From Thalassococcus halodurans (GTDB lineage: Bacteria; Pseudomonadota; Alphaproteobacteria; Rhodobacterales; Rhodobacteraceae): a stretch of DNA of 64,000 nucleotides. Made by a program: the position numbers and the translations under genes. The stretch lies in NCBI RefSeq assembly GCF_900108225.1, contig NZ_FNUZ01000002.1, positions 746,501 through 810,500 of the forward strand, written 5' to 3'. The notes beneath the pieces are model-generated. The model worked only from the letters and a program-made list of their open reading frames with translations. It did no database searches and was not told the DNA's origin. This document shows, one piece after another, positions 51,699 through 61,412 of this stretch (positions are counted from its first letter, which is position 1; the number at the start of each line of letters is the position of its first letter).

Positions 51699-51809
51699 AT
51701 GGCTGAGAACGCGCTTTGGAAAAAATGGATATGGTTTGTCGCCCTCTGGGCGGCATCCGTTTTGGGCCTTGGCATTGTTGCATATTTGATCAAGCTCGTG
51801 GCCGTGTAG
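51699..51809 (+). CDS. DUF2474 small membrane protein of the bd oxidase operon
   Basis: A 36-residue protein (MAENALWKKWIWFVALWAAS, then VLGLGIVAYLIKLVAV) with one transmembrane helix and a basic W-K-K-W start, the DUF2474 pattern seen after cydB in CIO-type operons. It begins 8 bases after cydB. Like CydX of E. coli, though unrelated in sequence, it may stabilise the oxidase. Too short for usual gene finders. Confidence 0.82.
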   Translation: MAENALWKKWIWFVALWAASVLGLGIVAYLIKLVAV

Positions 51810-51873
51810 GGCTTGCGCAAAAACGCGACTGCTGTCTAAGTGCCGCCCAAGAAAACTGGGAGGTACCTAAATT

Positions 51874-53253
51874 ATGTCGGACAACACCGCAGCAATAGAA
51901 GAAATCCGCGAACTGCTTGGCGATCGCCTGTCCACAGGCTCCTCTATCCGCGAAATCCACAGCCGGGACGAGGCCTATTCCACGCCCTCCCTGCCCGACG
52001 CCGTGGCCTTTCCCGAAACAACCGAAGAAGTGTCGCAGATCATGCGCATTTGTACGAAACACAAATGCCCTGTGGTCCCCTATGGCGTCGGCACTTCGCT
52101 GGAAGGTCATATTGTGCCGATCCACGGCGGGATCAGCATTGATACCAGCCGCATGAACCAGATCCTTGAGGTACACGCAGAGGACCTTGATGCCGTTGTC
52201 CAACCTGGCGTGACCCGCGAACAGCTGAACGAAGACCTGCGCGCCACCGGCCTGATGTTCACCGTTGATCCCGGTGCGAACGCGACGCTGGGCGGCATGG
52301 CCGCCACCCGCGCCTCGGGCACCAACGCGGTGCGCTATGGCACAATGCGCGAAAACGTTCTGGCGCTTGAGGTTGTTCTGGCCGACGGCACCGTGATTGA
52401 GACCGGCACCCGCGCGCGCAAATCTTCGGCCGGTTACGACCTGACGCATCTGTTCGTGGGTTCTGAAGGTACGCTTGGCATCATCACCAAACTGACCGTG
52501 CGCCTCTATGGCCAGCCCGAACACATCGCCGCCGCCACCTGCGCGTTCCCGACCATTGATGATGCGGTGAACACCGTCATTCTGGCGATCCAGACCGGCC
52601 TTCCCATGGCGCGGATCGAGCTGTTGGATGAACTACAGATGAAGGGGATGAACACTTATAACCCCGACATGAATATGGCCGAAAAGCCATATCTGTTCCT
52701 GGAATTCCACGGGTCGCCCGCCGGCGTCGAAGAACAGGTCGCCAGCTTCCGCGATATCGCCGAGGAATTCGGCGTTCAGGATTTCGAATGGGCCAGCAAG
52801 ACCGAAGACCGCAACCGCCTTTGGGCCGCCCGCCACAGCGCCTATTACGCGGGCAAATCCCTACGCCCCGGTGCCGAAGGCGTGGTGACAGATGTCTGCG
52901 TGCCGATCTCGGAACTGGCCGAGTGCATCAGAGGCACGCAGGAAGACATTGCTGCAAGTGGCCTGATTGCCCCACTGGTAGGACACGTTGGCGATGGGAA
53001 CTTCCACCTGCTGATCCTTGTCGACCCAGAGTCGGATGACGAACTGAAGCGCGCCAAGGAATTGGCCCACAACGTATGCCGCCGCGCGTTGGCATCGGGT
53101 GGCACAGTGACCGGCGAACATGGCGTTGGCACCGGCAAAATGCGCTATATGGAAGAAGAGCATGGTCCGGCCTATGCCGTTATGGCACAGCTGAAAAAAT
53201 CGCTTGATCCCAACAACCTGATGAACCCGGGCAAAATGGTTCAAGTCAACTAA
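51874..53253 (+). CDS. FAD-linked oxidase (D-lactate/glycolate dehydrogenase type)
   Basis: A 459-residue flavoprotein of the GlcD/Dld (FAD-binding PCMH) family. The FAD domain (about residues 40-220) has VVPYGVGTSLEGHIVPIHGG and DPGANATLGGMAATRASGTN; the C-terminal cap has GNFHLLILVDPESDDE and GTVTGEHGVGTGKMRYMEEEHG, with the metal/substrate histidine. It would pass electrons from a 2-hydroxy acid, most likely D-lactate, to quinone or cytochrome c. GGGAGG precedes the ATG. It is a single gene after the bd oxidase; glcE/glcF partners are absent, which favours a D-lactate dehydrogenase. Confidence 0.87.
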   Translation: MSDNTAAIEEIRELLGDRLSTGSSIREIHSRDEAYSTPSLPDAVAFPETTEEVSQIMRICTKHKCPVVPYGVGTSLEGHIVPIHGGISIDTSRMNQILEVHAEDLDAVVQPGVTREQLNEDLRATGLMFTVDPGANATLGGMAATRASGTNAVRYGTMRENVLALEVVLADGTVIETGTRARKSSAGYDLTHLFVGSEGTLGIITKLTVRLYGQPEHIAAATCAFPTIDDAVNTVILAIQTGLPMARIELLDELQMKGMNTYNPDMNMAEKPYLFLEFHGSPAGVEEQVASFRDIAEEFGVQDFEWASKTEDRNRLWAARHSAYYAGKSLRPGAEGVVTDVCVPISELAECIRGTQEDIAASGLIAPLVGHVGDGNFHLLILVDPESDDELKRAKELAHNVCRRALASGGTVTGEHGVGTGKMRYMEEEHGPAYAVMAQLKKSLDPNNLMNPGKMVQVN

Positions 53254-53256
53254 GGC

Positions 53257-53850
53257 CTAGCCCAGACTATCCCACAACTCGAACTCTGCGGCGTGCTTGC
53301 GCCGCAGCTTTGCCTTGACCTCGGGCGACAGCTCCAGATCACGCTTGGGTGACACGTTTTCGCGTGGCAGATCCAGCTTCACGTTCAAACGATCTTCCAG
53401 AAAATCGATGATCTTCCCCTGATCTTCGTAGCGGAACAGATGCGACACCTGCGTGCCATTGGGACGAGGTTCTACGAACTTCGATTGCGCACCGACATTG
53501 GCAAAGGGCGGTTTGTCGCCCTGACAATAGGCCAGCACAAAGTCATCAAAGCTGATGTCCTTGGTCGAGGTTCTTTTCCCGTCCAGAAACGGACGCTGAC
53601 GGTACCGGTACCAACTTCCCAGCCACGACACCGGTTCACGGATCACCGCCATCACGTCCATATGATCGGCCCCCACCTTTTCAAACATCGGCCGGAAGAA
53701 GCGATTGTAGCGGTAAAACGGCGCGTGTTTCAGCTCGGGTGGGTCGGAAACAACCATGGAAGCATGGGGAGTAAGCGCAGTTTCATAGGCTGATGTTCCC
53801 GTTTTCGGCACGGCCAAAAACACCAATTTCTGCTTCCAAAACACCAACAT
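53257..53850 (-). CDS. sulfotransferase family protein
   Basis: A 197-residue cytoplasmic protein with the PAPS-type P-loop FLAVPKTGTSAYE (about residues 11-23) and the second phosphate motif VMAVIREPVSWLGSWYRY (about 66-83). This is the sulfotransferase-3-like type common in roseobacters near no fixed neighbours. The start MLVFWKQK at 53850 is preferred to an ATG 18 bases upstream. It is convergent with the D-lactate dehydrogenase, 3 bases apart. Acceptor unknown. Confidence 0.78.
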   Translation of the reverse strand: MLVFWKQKLVFLAVPKTGTSAYETALTPHASMVVSDPPELKHAPFYRYNRFFRPMFEKVGADHMDVMAVIREPVSWLGSWYRYRQRPFLDGKRTSTKDISFDDFVLAYCQGDKPPFANVGAQSKFVEPRPNGTQVSHLFRYEDQGKIIDFLEDRLNVKLDLPRENVSPKRDLELSPEVKAKLRRKHAAEFELWDSLG

Positions 53851-53966
53851 AAGGCAGCACGCCCCCATTCATCCGATCACGTAAACCACTCTTTAACCAA
53901 GTGCGGCAAATGTAAAGAAAGTGAAAATCCCCTTGCAATGTTCTCGTTTTGGTCCGATATGTTTTG

Positions 53967-53981
53967 GAACAAGAGGTGAAC
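53967..53981. promoter_or_regulatory. SOS box (LexA site) of recA
   Basis: GAAC-AAGAGGT-GAAC, i.e. GTTC-N7-GTTC on the other strand, is an exact match to the alphaproteobacterial LexA consensus, 51 bases before the recA ATG. A second partial site, GTTC-N7-GGTC, lies at 53940-53954. Confidence 0.8.
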
Positions 53982-54032
53982 AAAGCAGCGATTGCCGCTT
54001 GATAGCGGGTATGGAATAAGGACACGGAAACA

Positions 54033-55100
54033 ATGGCAACGGCAGATCTTCTCTCCATGGACAGCAAGCGCAACGCAGACAAGCAAAAGGCGCTGGATTC
54101 AGCGCTGGCCCAGATCGAACGTCAGTTCGGCAAGGGTTCGATCATGAAACTCGGTGGCGAAAACGCAATGCGCGACATCGAAGCCACCTCGACCGGTTCT
54201 CTGGGCCTTGATATCGCCCTCGGCATCGGCGGCCTGCCGAAGGGCCGGATCATCGAAATTTACGGGCCGGAAAGCTCGGGCAAGACCACTCTGACACTGC
54301 ATGCGATTGCAGAAGAACAGAAAAAAGGCGGCGTTTGCGCCTTTGTGGACGCGGAACACGCACTTGACCCGCAGTATGCGAAAAAGCTGGGCGTCGATCT
54401 GGACGAACTGCTGATCTCGCAGCCCGACACAGGTGAACAGGCGCTTGAGATCACCGATACACTGGTACGTTCCGGCGCGGTTAGCCTTGTCGTCGTCGAC
54501 TCGGTCGCGGCGCTGACGCCGAAATCCGAACTGGAAGGCGACATGGGTGATTCCAGCGTGGGCGTTCACGCCCGCCTGATGAGCCAGGCGATGCGCAAAC
54601 TGACCGGTTCGATCAACCGTTCGAACTGTATGGTTATCTTCATCAACCAGATCCGGATGAAAATCGGCGTCATGTTCGGTTCGCCCGAAACAACAACCGG
54701 CGGTAACGCGCTAAAGTTCTACTCCTCCGTCCGTCTGGATATCCGCCGCATCGGCGCGATCAAAGACCGTGACGAAGTGGTGGGCAACGCCACCCGCGTG
54801 AAAGTCGTCAAAAACAAGGTCGCCCCGCCCTTCAAGCAGGTTGAATTCGACATCATGTATGGCGAAGGCATCTCGAAAACCGGCGAATTGCTGGATCTGG
54901 GTGTGAAAGCTGGCGTCGTTGAAAAATCTGGCGCGTGGTATTCCTACGGGGATGAACGCATCGGTCAGGGTCGTGAAAACGCCAAGACCTACCTGAAGGA
55001 AAACACTGCGATCGCGCTTGAGATCGAAGACAAGATTCGTGCCGCGCATGGCCTTGAATTTGATATGGCCAAGGACGATCCGGATTTGGTCGAAGACTAA
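54033..55100 (+). CDS. recA: recombinase RecA
   Basis: A 355-residue protein that pairs homologous DNA and triggers LexA cleavage. Walker A GPESSGKT (78-85), the [20 protein letters not shown] loop and [19 protein letters not shown] are standard. The start matches family length. An SOS box lies in its promoter, and an intrinsic terminator follows, so it is a single SOS-controlled gene. Confidence 0.98.
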   Translation: MATADLLSMDSKRNADKQKALDSALAQIERQFGKGSIMKLGGENAMRDIEATSTGSLGLDIALGIGGLPKGRIIEIYGPESSGKTTLTLHAIAEEQKKGGVCAFVDAEHALDPQYAKKLGVDLDELLISQPDTGEQALEITDTLVRSGAVSLVVVDSVAALTPKSELEGDMGDSSVGVHARLMSQAMRKLTGSINRSNCMVIFINQIRMKIGVMFGSPETTTGGNALKFYSSVRLDIRRIGAIKDRDEVVGNATRVKVVKNKVAPPFKQVEFDIMYGEGISKTGELLDLGVKAGVVEKSGAWYSYGDERIGQGRENAKTYLKENTAIALEIEDKIRAAHGLEFDMAKDDPDLVED

Positions 55101-55123
55101 AACCATCGGAAGACTTAGGAAAA

Positions 55124-55149
55124 GCGCCCCGATTTCGGGGCGTTTTTTT
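55124..55149 (+). terminator. rho-independent terminator after recA
   Basis: CGCCCCG (55125-55131) pairs with CGGGGCG (55136-55142) around a 4-base loop, then TTTTTTT. It ends the recA transcript. Confidence 0.92.
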
Positions 55150-55204
55150 GTTGCCGCCCCAATTTACCTGACTAAAGTCAGAAAAAATTCAAGCGAGTCG
55201 ACCT

Positions 55205-56080
55205 ATGCTAGACAACATATCCCGCTTCCGCCGTCTGTCCCGTGCTGTCACCACGCAAAGCGGCGCCCTTGATACGTCATTCCTTGGGCTGGGACGCCCG
55301 TTGGGATCGGCCCGCGTTCTTAATGCGATTGGCCACGGCAAAACCGATGTCAGCGACTTGCGCGAATATCTTGAGCTGGACTCAGGCTTGATGTCCCGTC
55401 TACTGCGCGGACTAGAGGCAGAGGGGCTGATAACAGTCGAAAGCGACGGCAACGATGCCCGTCGCAGGGTCGCGCAACTGACGCCTGAGGGTCGCGATGC
55501 CTTTCACCAATATGAAAGCCTGTCGAACTCTGCCGCTGAAAAGGTTCTGTCCCGCTACAAGGATCAGGACAGCCTATTGGCGGCTATGGACCTGATCGCA
55601 ACCGTTCTGGGGCGGGATCACATAAAAATCGCCCCCGTCGATCCCGAAGACCCGCGCGTCGCATACTGTGTAAACCAGTTCTACGATGAGATCACCAGCA
55701 TCCTTGGCATCACATTCGATCCCCATGCCTCAGGCAACCCAGAGGCCGATTACCTGCGCCCGCCCAAGGGCGTTTTTCTGCTGGCAACCTCGGACGGCCT
55801 GCCCATCGGATGTTGCGGGCTGAAAGGCCAAGGCACGCATCTGGGCGAGGTCAAACGACTGTGGCTATCCTCTGCCGCCCGCGGTCTTGGCCTTGGCAAA
55901 CGGCTGATGGACGAGATCGAGGATCATGCGCGCAAACTGGGCATGACAACGCTGCAGCTGGACACGAACGGACGGCTGCATGCAGCCCTTGGATTGTACC
56001 GAAACAGCGGTTGGATCGAAATCGATCGCTATAACGACAATCCCTATGCCGAACATTTTTTTGAAAAGCAGTTGACCTAA
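55205..56080 (+). CDS. MarR-type HTH/GNAT acetyltransferase fusion
   Basis: A 291-residue protein with a MarR-like winged helix in the first 140 residues (LREYLELDSGLMSRLLRGLEAEGLITVESDGNDARRR, about 58-94) and a GNAT acetyltransferase domain after it (HLGEVKRLWLSSAARGLGLGKRLMDEIEDHARKLG, about 218-252, with the acetyl-CoA loop R-G-L-G-L-G). Such fusions are found in many bacteria and may acetylate a protein or small molecule while sensing it; the target is unknown. Single gene between recA and alaS. ATG 55205 is preceded by no strong ribosome site. Confidence 0.85.
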   Translation: MLDNISRFRRLSRAVTTQSGALDTSFLGLGRPLGSARVLNAIGHGKTDVSDLREYLELDSGLMSRLLRGLEAEGLITVESDGNDARRRVAQLTPEGRDAFHQYESLSNSAAEKVLSRYKDQDSLLAAMDLIATVLGRDHIKIAPVDPEDPRVAYCVNQFYDEITSILGITFDPHASGNPEADYLRPPKGVFLLATSDGLPIGCCGLKGQGTHLGEVKRLWLSSAARGLGLGKRLMDEIEDHARKLGMTTLQLDTNGRLHAALGLYRNSGWIEIDRYNDNPYAEHFFEKQLT

Positions 56081-56151
56081 GCCCTGCCCCTGTGGACAGC
56101 ACCCAACGCTAGGGGTACATCTGACAAAATTTTTGCGACACGAGGCAAAGC

Positions 56152-58809
56152 ATGGCAACGCTAAACGATATCCGCTCGACCTTTCTGAGCTATTTCGAAA
56201 AACAGGGGCACAAGATTGTACCCTCGTCCCCGCTTGTGCCGCGTAACGACCCGACGTTGCTTTTTGCGAACTCGGGCATGGTGCAGTTCAAGAACCTGTT
56301 CACAGGCGTTGAAACCCGCGATTACACCCGTGCGACCACATCGCAGAAATGCGTACGCGCTGGCGGCAAGCACAACGACCTTGATAACGTCGGCTACACC
56401 GCACGCCACCATACGTTCTTTGAGATGCTCGGAAACTTTTCGTTCGGCGATTACTTCAAAACCGAAGCGATCCCCTTTGCCTATGAGCTGATCACCAAAG
56501 ACTTCGCCATCGATAAGACGCGCCTTTTGGCTACCGTCTATCACACCGATGACGAAGCCTTTGAAATCTGGAAGAAAGTCGGCATTCCGGAAGACCGGAT
56601 TATCCGCATCGCGACATCCGACAACTTCTGGCAGATGGGCCCGACTGGCCCCTGCGGTCCCTGCACCGAGATTTTCTATGACCACGGCGACCACATCTGG
56701 GGCGGCCCTCCGGGATCGCCAGAAGAAGATGGCGACCGCTTCATCGAAATCTGGAACATCGTTTTCATGCAAAACGAGCAGTTCGAAGACGGCTCCATGC
56801 GCGCGCTGGACATGCAGTCCATCGATACCGGCATGGGTCTGGAACGGATTGGCGCGCTGCTTCAGGGTAAGCACGACAACTACGACACCGACCTGATGCG
56901 CTCGCTGATCGAAGCATCCGCTGATGCCACTTCGTCCGACCCCGATGGTCCGGGCAAAACGCATCACCGCGTGATCGCCGACCACCTGCGGTCTACGTCC
57001 TTCCTGATAGCCGATGGCGTCATGCCGTCGAACGACGGTCGCGGCTATGTTCTGCGCCGCATCATGCGCCGTGCGATGCGTCACGCGCACCTGCTGGGCG
57101 CGAAAGACCCGCTGATGCACCGCCTTGTTCCCGCGTTGGTCCGTCAAATGGGCGCGGCCTACCCTGAACTGGGCACCGCGCAGGCTCTGATCGAAGAAAC
57201 CCTGCTGCTGGAAGAAAACCGTTTCCGCCAGACGCTGGATCGCGGTCTGAAGCTGTTGGACGAAGAGCTTGCGAACCTTCCCGAAGGTGCCGCCCTGCCC
57301 GGCGAAACCGCGTTCAAACTGTATGACACATACGGCTTCCCGCTGGACCTGACGCAGGACGCGCTGCGTGAAAAGGACCTAACGGTCGACACCGACGGTT
57401 TCGACACAGCCATGGCCGAACAAAAGGCCAAGGCGCGTGCGGCATGGTCTGGCACAGGCGAAGCGGCCGATGCTGCCATCTGGTTCGACATCGCCGAAGA
57501 ACACGGCACGACCGATTTCCTTGGCTATGACACCGAAACAGCGGAAGGCCAGATCATGGCCATCGTCGCGGACGGTGCAAAGGTCGACGGCGCCAAGGCT
57601 GGCGACAAAGTACAGATCGTTCTGAACCAAACGCCGTTCTATGCAGAAAGCGGTGGTCAGGTTGGCGACACAGGTGTGATCACCACTGATGGCGCCAAGG
57701 CGACCGTCACCGACACACGCAAAGTGGCCGATGTGTTCATCCACTTCGCAGACGTCACCGAGGGTGAGATCAAAGCGGGCGATGCTGCAAAGCTGGACGT
57801 GGATCACGCACGCCGCACCAACATTCGTGCAAACCACTCGGCCACGCACTTGTTGAACGAAGCCCTGCGCCGCGCGCTGGGTGATCACGTCGCACAGCGC
57901 GGGTCGCTGAACGCAGCAGACCGCCTGCGTTTTGACTTCAGCCACGCCAAGGCCCTGACGGCAGACGAGCTGACAACGATCGAGCGTGAGGTGAACGATT
58001 ACATCCGCCAGAACGCACCGGTCGAAACCCGCATCATGACGCCCGACGATGCCCGCGCGATGGGTGCGCAGGCGCTGTTTGGTGAAAAGTACGGCGATGA
58101 GGTGCGTGTTGTGTCCATGGGCACCGACGCGTCCTCGGGCAAAGGTTCAAACCGCGACACGTATTCGCTCGAACTCTGCGGTGGTACGCACGTGGCACGC
58201 ACCGGTGAGATCGGTCTGTTCGTGACACTGGGCGACAGCGCGTCTTCTGCCGGCGTTCGCCGGATCGAAGCGCTGACAGGTGAGGCCGCGATGGATTACC
58301 TGCGCGGTCAGGACCGGATCGTTTCAGAACTGGCGGGCGAGTTGAAAGCCACGGCTGCTGACCTGCCCGCGCGGGTCAAAGCGCTAATGGACGAACGCAA
58401 AGCGCTGAACAACGAAGTGGCCCAGTTGCGTCGTGAACTCGCAATGTCCGGTGGCAGCGGTCAGGCCCCTGCTGAGGCGAAAGAGATCAACGGCGTGAAG
58501 TTCCACGCACAGGTTCTGTCGGGCGTTTCCGGCAAAGACCTGCCCCCGCTGATCGACGAGCATAAAGCACGTCTGGTCAGCGGTGCGGTTCTGTTGATTG
58601 CTGATACAGGCGGCAAAGCGGCTGTTGCGGCGGGCGTGACCGACGACCTGAAAGACAAACTGTCTGCGGTCGATCTGGTGCGTGCAGCGGTTCCGGAACT
58701 CGGTGGCAAAGGCGGCGGTGGCCGTCCTGATATGGCGCAGGGTGGCGGTGCAAGCACGGACAACGCCGAGGCTGCGATCAAAGCTGCCGAGGCCGTGGTG
58801 GCGGGCTGA
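56152..58809 (+). CDS. alaS: alanyl-tRNA synthetase
   Basis: An 885-residue enzyme of full length. The catalytic domain begins [41 protein letters not shown]; the editing domain carries the zinc ligands HSATH (about residues 562-566) and CGGTH (about 680-684); a DHH-associated C-terminal domain (about 780-885) completes it. AGGCAAAG precedes the ATG. Its stop overlaps the ATG of a DUF1330 gene by one base (TGATG), so the downstream pair is translationally coupled to it. Confidence 0.97.
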   Translation: MATLNDIRSTFLSYFEKQGHKIVPSSPLVPRNDPTLLFANSGMVQFKNLFTGVETRDYTRATTSQKCVRAGGKHNDLDNVGYTARHHTFFEMLGNFSFGDYFKTEAIPFAYELITKDFAIDKTRLLATVYHTDDEAFEIWKKVGIPEDRIIRIATSDNFWQMGPTGPCGPCTEIFYDHGDHIWGGPPGSPEEDGDRFIEIWNIVFMQNEQFEDGSMRALDMQSIDTGMGLERIGALLQGKHDNYDTDLMRSLIEASADATSSDPDGPGKTHHRVIADHLRSTSFLIADGVMPSNDGRGYVLRRIMRRAMRHAHLLGAKDPLMHRLVPALVRQMGAAYPELGTAQALIEETLLLEENRFRQTLDRGLKLLDEELANLPEGAALPGETAFKLYDTYGFPLDLTQDALREKDLTVDTDGFDTAMAEQKAKARAAWSGTGEAADAAIWFDIAEEHGTTDFLGYDTETAEGQIMAIVADGAKVDGAKAGDKVQIVLNQTPFYAESGGQVGDTGVITTDGAKATVTDTRKVADVFIHFADVTEGEIKAGDAAKLDVDHARRTNIRANHSATHLLNEALRRALGDHVAQRGSLNAADRLRFDFSHAKALTADELTTIEREVNDYIRQNAPVETRIMTPDDARAMGAQALFGEKYGDEVRVVSMGTDASSGKGSNRDTYSLELCGGTHVARTGEIGLFVTLGDSASSAGVRRIEALTGEAAMDYLRGQDRIVSELAGELKATAADLPARVKALMDERKALNNEVAQLRRELAMSGGSGQAPAEAKEINGVKFHAQVLSGVSGKDLPPLIDEHKARLVSGAVLLIADTGGKAAVAAGVTDDLKDKLSAVDLVRAAVPELGGKGGGGRPDMAQGGGASTDNAEAAIKAAEAVVAG

Positions 58810-59093
58810 TGCCCGCCTACATCATCGCCCGGATCACCGTGACCGATCCGGACGATTACAAAGAATATGCCGCCCAAACAGTTGCCTTGGCCGAGGCTGC
58901 GGGCGGCAAATTTTTGGTCAAAGCAGGTCGGCAGAAAATTGTCGAAGGCAGCGCGCCGGAACGGCACGTGATTGTCGAGTTCCCGACATTGGAACAGGCC
59001 GAAGCCTGGTACAACTCGGACGCTTATCAAGCCATTCTACCAATCGCGCTGCGATCTAGCGAACGCGACATCATTATTGTGGAGGGACTATAA
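58809..59093 (+). CDS. DUF1330 family protein, first of a tandem pair
   Basis: A 94-residue protein of the dimeric alpha-beta barrel (ferredoxin-like) fold: [20 protein letters not shown] at the start and LEQAEAWYNSDAYQAILPIA near residues 60-80 are the DUF1330 pattern. No catalytic residue is known for the family. It overlaps the alaS stop by one base and is followed with no gap by a paralog (about 40 percent alike by eye), so the two may form a heterodimer. Function unknown. Confidence 0.85.
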   Translation: MPAYIIARITVTDPDDYKEYAAQTVALAEAAGGKFLVKAGRQKIVEGSAPERHVIVEFPTLEQAEAWYNSDAYQAILPIALRSSERDIIIVEGL

Positions 59094-59381
59094 ATGCCGG
59101 CACTCTGGATTGCCCACGTGCACGTAACCGACGCCGAATCCTACGGCAAATACGCCAAACTGGCAGGCCCAGTGATTGCTGAACACGGTGGTCATTTTCT
59201 GGCCCGTGGCGGTGACTACCACATTCTGGAAGGCGCACAGCGCGAACGCCATGTGGTTGCACAGTTCCCGTCGAAACAGGCAGCCATCGATTGCTACCAT
59301 TCGGACGGCTACCAAGAGGCGCTGAGCCATGCGCGCAACGCGTCTGAACGGGATCTGATCGTCGTCGAAATTACCGACTGA
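59094..59381 (+). CDS. DUF1330 family protein, second of a tandem pair
   Basis: A 95-residue paralog of the gene before it, with the same plan (MPALWIAHVHVTDAESYGKY, then SKQAAIDCYHSDGYQEALSHA). Its ATG follows the previous stop directly. Divergence in the central strand suggests separate roles or a heterodimer. A bidirectional terminator follows 25 bases later. Confidence 0.85.
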   Translation: MPALWIAHVHVTDAESYGKYAKLAGPVIAEHGGHFLARGGDYHILEGAQRERHVVAQFPSKQAAIDCYHSDGYQEALSHARNASERDLIVVEITD

Positions 59382-59403
59382 TCGAGAAATAGTCGGCTAA
59401 ATT

Positions 59404-59440
59404 AAAAAAACCCTCCCCCGTTCTGGGGGAGGGTTTTTCT
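59404..59440. terminator. bidirectional rho-independent terminator
   Basis: CCCTCCCCC (59411-59419) pairs with GGGGGAGGG (59425-59433), with A7 before and T5 after, so it can stop both the alaS-DUF1330 transcript and the convergent typA transcript. Confidence 0.92.
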
Positions 59441-59447
59441 TTTGTTA

Positions 59448-61268
59448 TTAGGCTTGTTTCGCCATCCGCTTACGCTCATGCGGATCCAGATAGCGTTTGC
59501 GCAGACGGATCGACGACGGAGTAACTTCGACCAGTTCATCATCGTTGATGTACGCAATCGCCTCTTCAAGGCTGAAGTTGATGTGTGGTGTCAAACGAAC
59601 CGCATCGTCGGTGCCGGAGGCACGAACGTTGGTCAGCTTCTTACCCTTCAGCGGGTTCACCTCGAGGTCGTTGTCGCGGGAATGTTCACCGATGATCATA
59701 CCCTGATAGACCTTGGCCTGCGGGCCCACGAACATGCGGCCACGCTCTTCAAGGTTCCACAGCGCATAGGCCACGGCCTCACCGTCTTCCATCGAGATCA
59801 GAACACCAGCGCGACGGCCCGGGATCGGGCCTTTGTGCGGTGCCCAACCGTGGAACACGCGGTTCAGAACGCCTGTGCCGCGCGTGTCGGTCAGGAATTC
59901 GCCGTGATAGCCGATCAGACCACGGGACGGAACGTGAGCAACGATACGTGTCTTACCCGCACCGGCCTGTTTCATCTCGGCCAGTTCGCCCTTACGCGCA
60001 CCGGTGATCTTTTCGATAACCGCGCCCGAGTATTCGTCGTCCACGTCGATGGTAACTTCTTCGATCGGCTCGATACGCTGACCGTTTTCGTCTTCGCGCA
60101 TGATAACCTGCGGACGCGAGATCGACAGTTCGAACCCTTCACGACGCATGTTTTCGATCAGAACACCCATCTGAAGTTCGCCACGACCGGACACCTCAAA
60201 TGCTTCGCCGCCCGGCGTATCTTCGATCTTGATCGCGACGTTCGATTCCGCCTCTTTCATCAGACGTTCACGGATGACGCGGCTTTGAACCTTTTTGCCT
60301 TCGCGGCCAGCCAGCGGGCTGTCGTTGATGCCAAAGGTCACTGTGATTGTCGGCGGATCGATGGGCTGTGCTTCCAGCGGCTCGTCAACGGCCAACGCAC
60401 AGATCGTGTCGGACACGGTCGATTTGGACATACCGGCCAGCGAAACGATGTCGCCTGCCTGTGCCTCTTCGATGTCCTGCTGGGCAAGACCACGGAACGC
60501 GCGGATTTTGGTCACGCGGAACTGTTCGATTTTTTGGCCGATACGGGACAGAGCCTGAACGGTTGCACCAACCTTCAGCGTGCCGGACTCAACGCGACCA
60601 GTCAGGATGCGGCCCACGAACGGGTCAGAGCCCAGAGTGGTCGCCAGCATGCGGAAATCTTCGCCCTGACGGGACACCTGACGCGGACGCGGCACGTGGT
60701 TGACGATCAGGTTAAACAGCGCCGCAAGATCCTTGCGCGGACCGTCCAGTTCGGCATCGGCCCAGCCGGAACGACCGGAAGCATACAGATGCGGGAAGTC
60801 CAGCTGGTCTTCATCGGCACCGAGGCTTGCGAACAGGTCAAAACATTCGTCCAGCGCACGGTCGGGTTCCGCATCAGGTTTGTCGACCTTGTTCAGAACA
60901 ACAATCGGACGCAGGCCCAAGGACAGCGCCTTGGAGGTCACGAATTTGGTCTGAGGCATCGGGCCCTCGGCGGCGTCAACCAGCAGCACAACGCCGTCCA
61001 CCATGGACAGGATGCGTTCAACCTCGCCACCAAAGTCAGCGTGGCCGGGGGTATCGACGATGTTGATGCGCGTGCCTTTCCATTCGACCGAAGTCGCCTT
61101 GGCCAGAATGGTGATGCCGCGTTCACGTTCCAGATCGTTCGAGTCCATGGCGCGTTCAGCAACGGCCTGGTTTTCCCGGAACGCGCCGGATTGTTTCAAG
61201 AGTTCATCCACCAGCGTTGTCTTGCCGTGGTCCACGTGGGCAATGATCGCAACGTTGCGAAGATCCAT
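59448..61268 (-). CDS. typA: ribosome-associated GTPase TypA/BipA
   Basis: A 606-residue translational GTPase of full length. G motifs: HVDHGKTT (11-18), [19 protein letters not shown] and NKVDKP; domains III, V and the TypA-specific C-terminal domain follow. It assists ribosome assembly and stress or cold growth. ATG 61268 has no strong ribosome site. It stands alone and ends at the bidirectional terminator. Confidence 0.97.
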   Translation of the reverse strand: MDLRNVAIIAHVDHGKTTLVDELLKQSGAFRENQAVAERAMDSNDLERERGITILAKATSVEWKGTRINIVDTPGHADFGGEVERILSMVDGVVLLVDAAEGPMPQTKFVTSKALSLGLRPIVVLNKVDKPDAEPDRALDECFDLFASLGADEDQLDFPHLYASGRSGWADAELDGPRKDLAALFNLIVNHVPRPRQVSRQGEDFRMLATTLGSDPFVGRILTGRVESGTLKVGATVQALSRIGQKIEQFRVTKIRAFRGLAQQDIEEAQAGDIVSLAGMSKSTVSDTICALAVDEPLEAQPIDPPTITVTFGINDSPLAGREGKKVQSRVIRERLMKEAESNVAIKIEDTPGGEAFEVSGRGELQMGVLIENMRREGFELSISRPQVIMREDENGQRIEPIEEVTIDVDDEYSGAVIEKITGARKGELAEMKQAGAGKTRIVAHVPSRGLIGYHGEFLTDTRGTGVLNRVFHGWAPHKGPIPGRRAGVLISMEDGEAVAYALWNLEERGRMFVGPQAKVYQGMIIGEHSRDNDLEVNPLKGKKLTNVRASGTDDAVRLTPHINFSLEEAIAYINDDELVEVTPSSIRLRKRYLDPHERKRMAKQA

Positions 61269-61412
61269 GGGAATAAGCCTTTTCAGTGTGTCGGGCGTCG
61301 CGTAGCCCCCTAACGCACAAAAGGCCAGCCCCTAAAGCGTCACAGGGGTGGAAAAGCGCGGAATGTGACTGATGCGACGTGGCGTAGGGCTGAAAGCCCC
61401 TGATTTGGTCGC

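Noticed and set aside
59442-61313. 623-codon plus-strand ORF
   Set aside because: Mirror frame of typA, whose GTPase motifs are complete.
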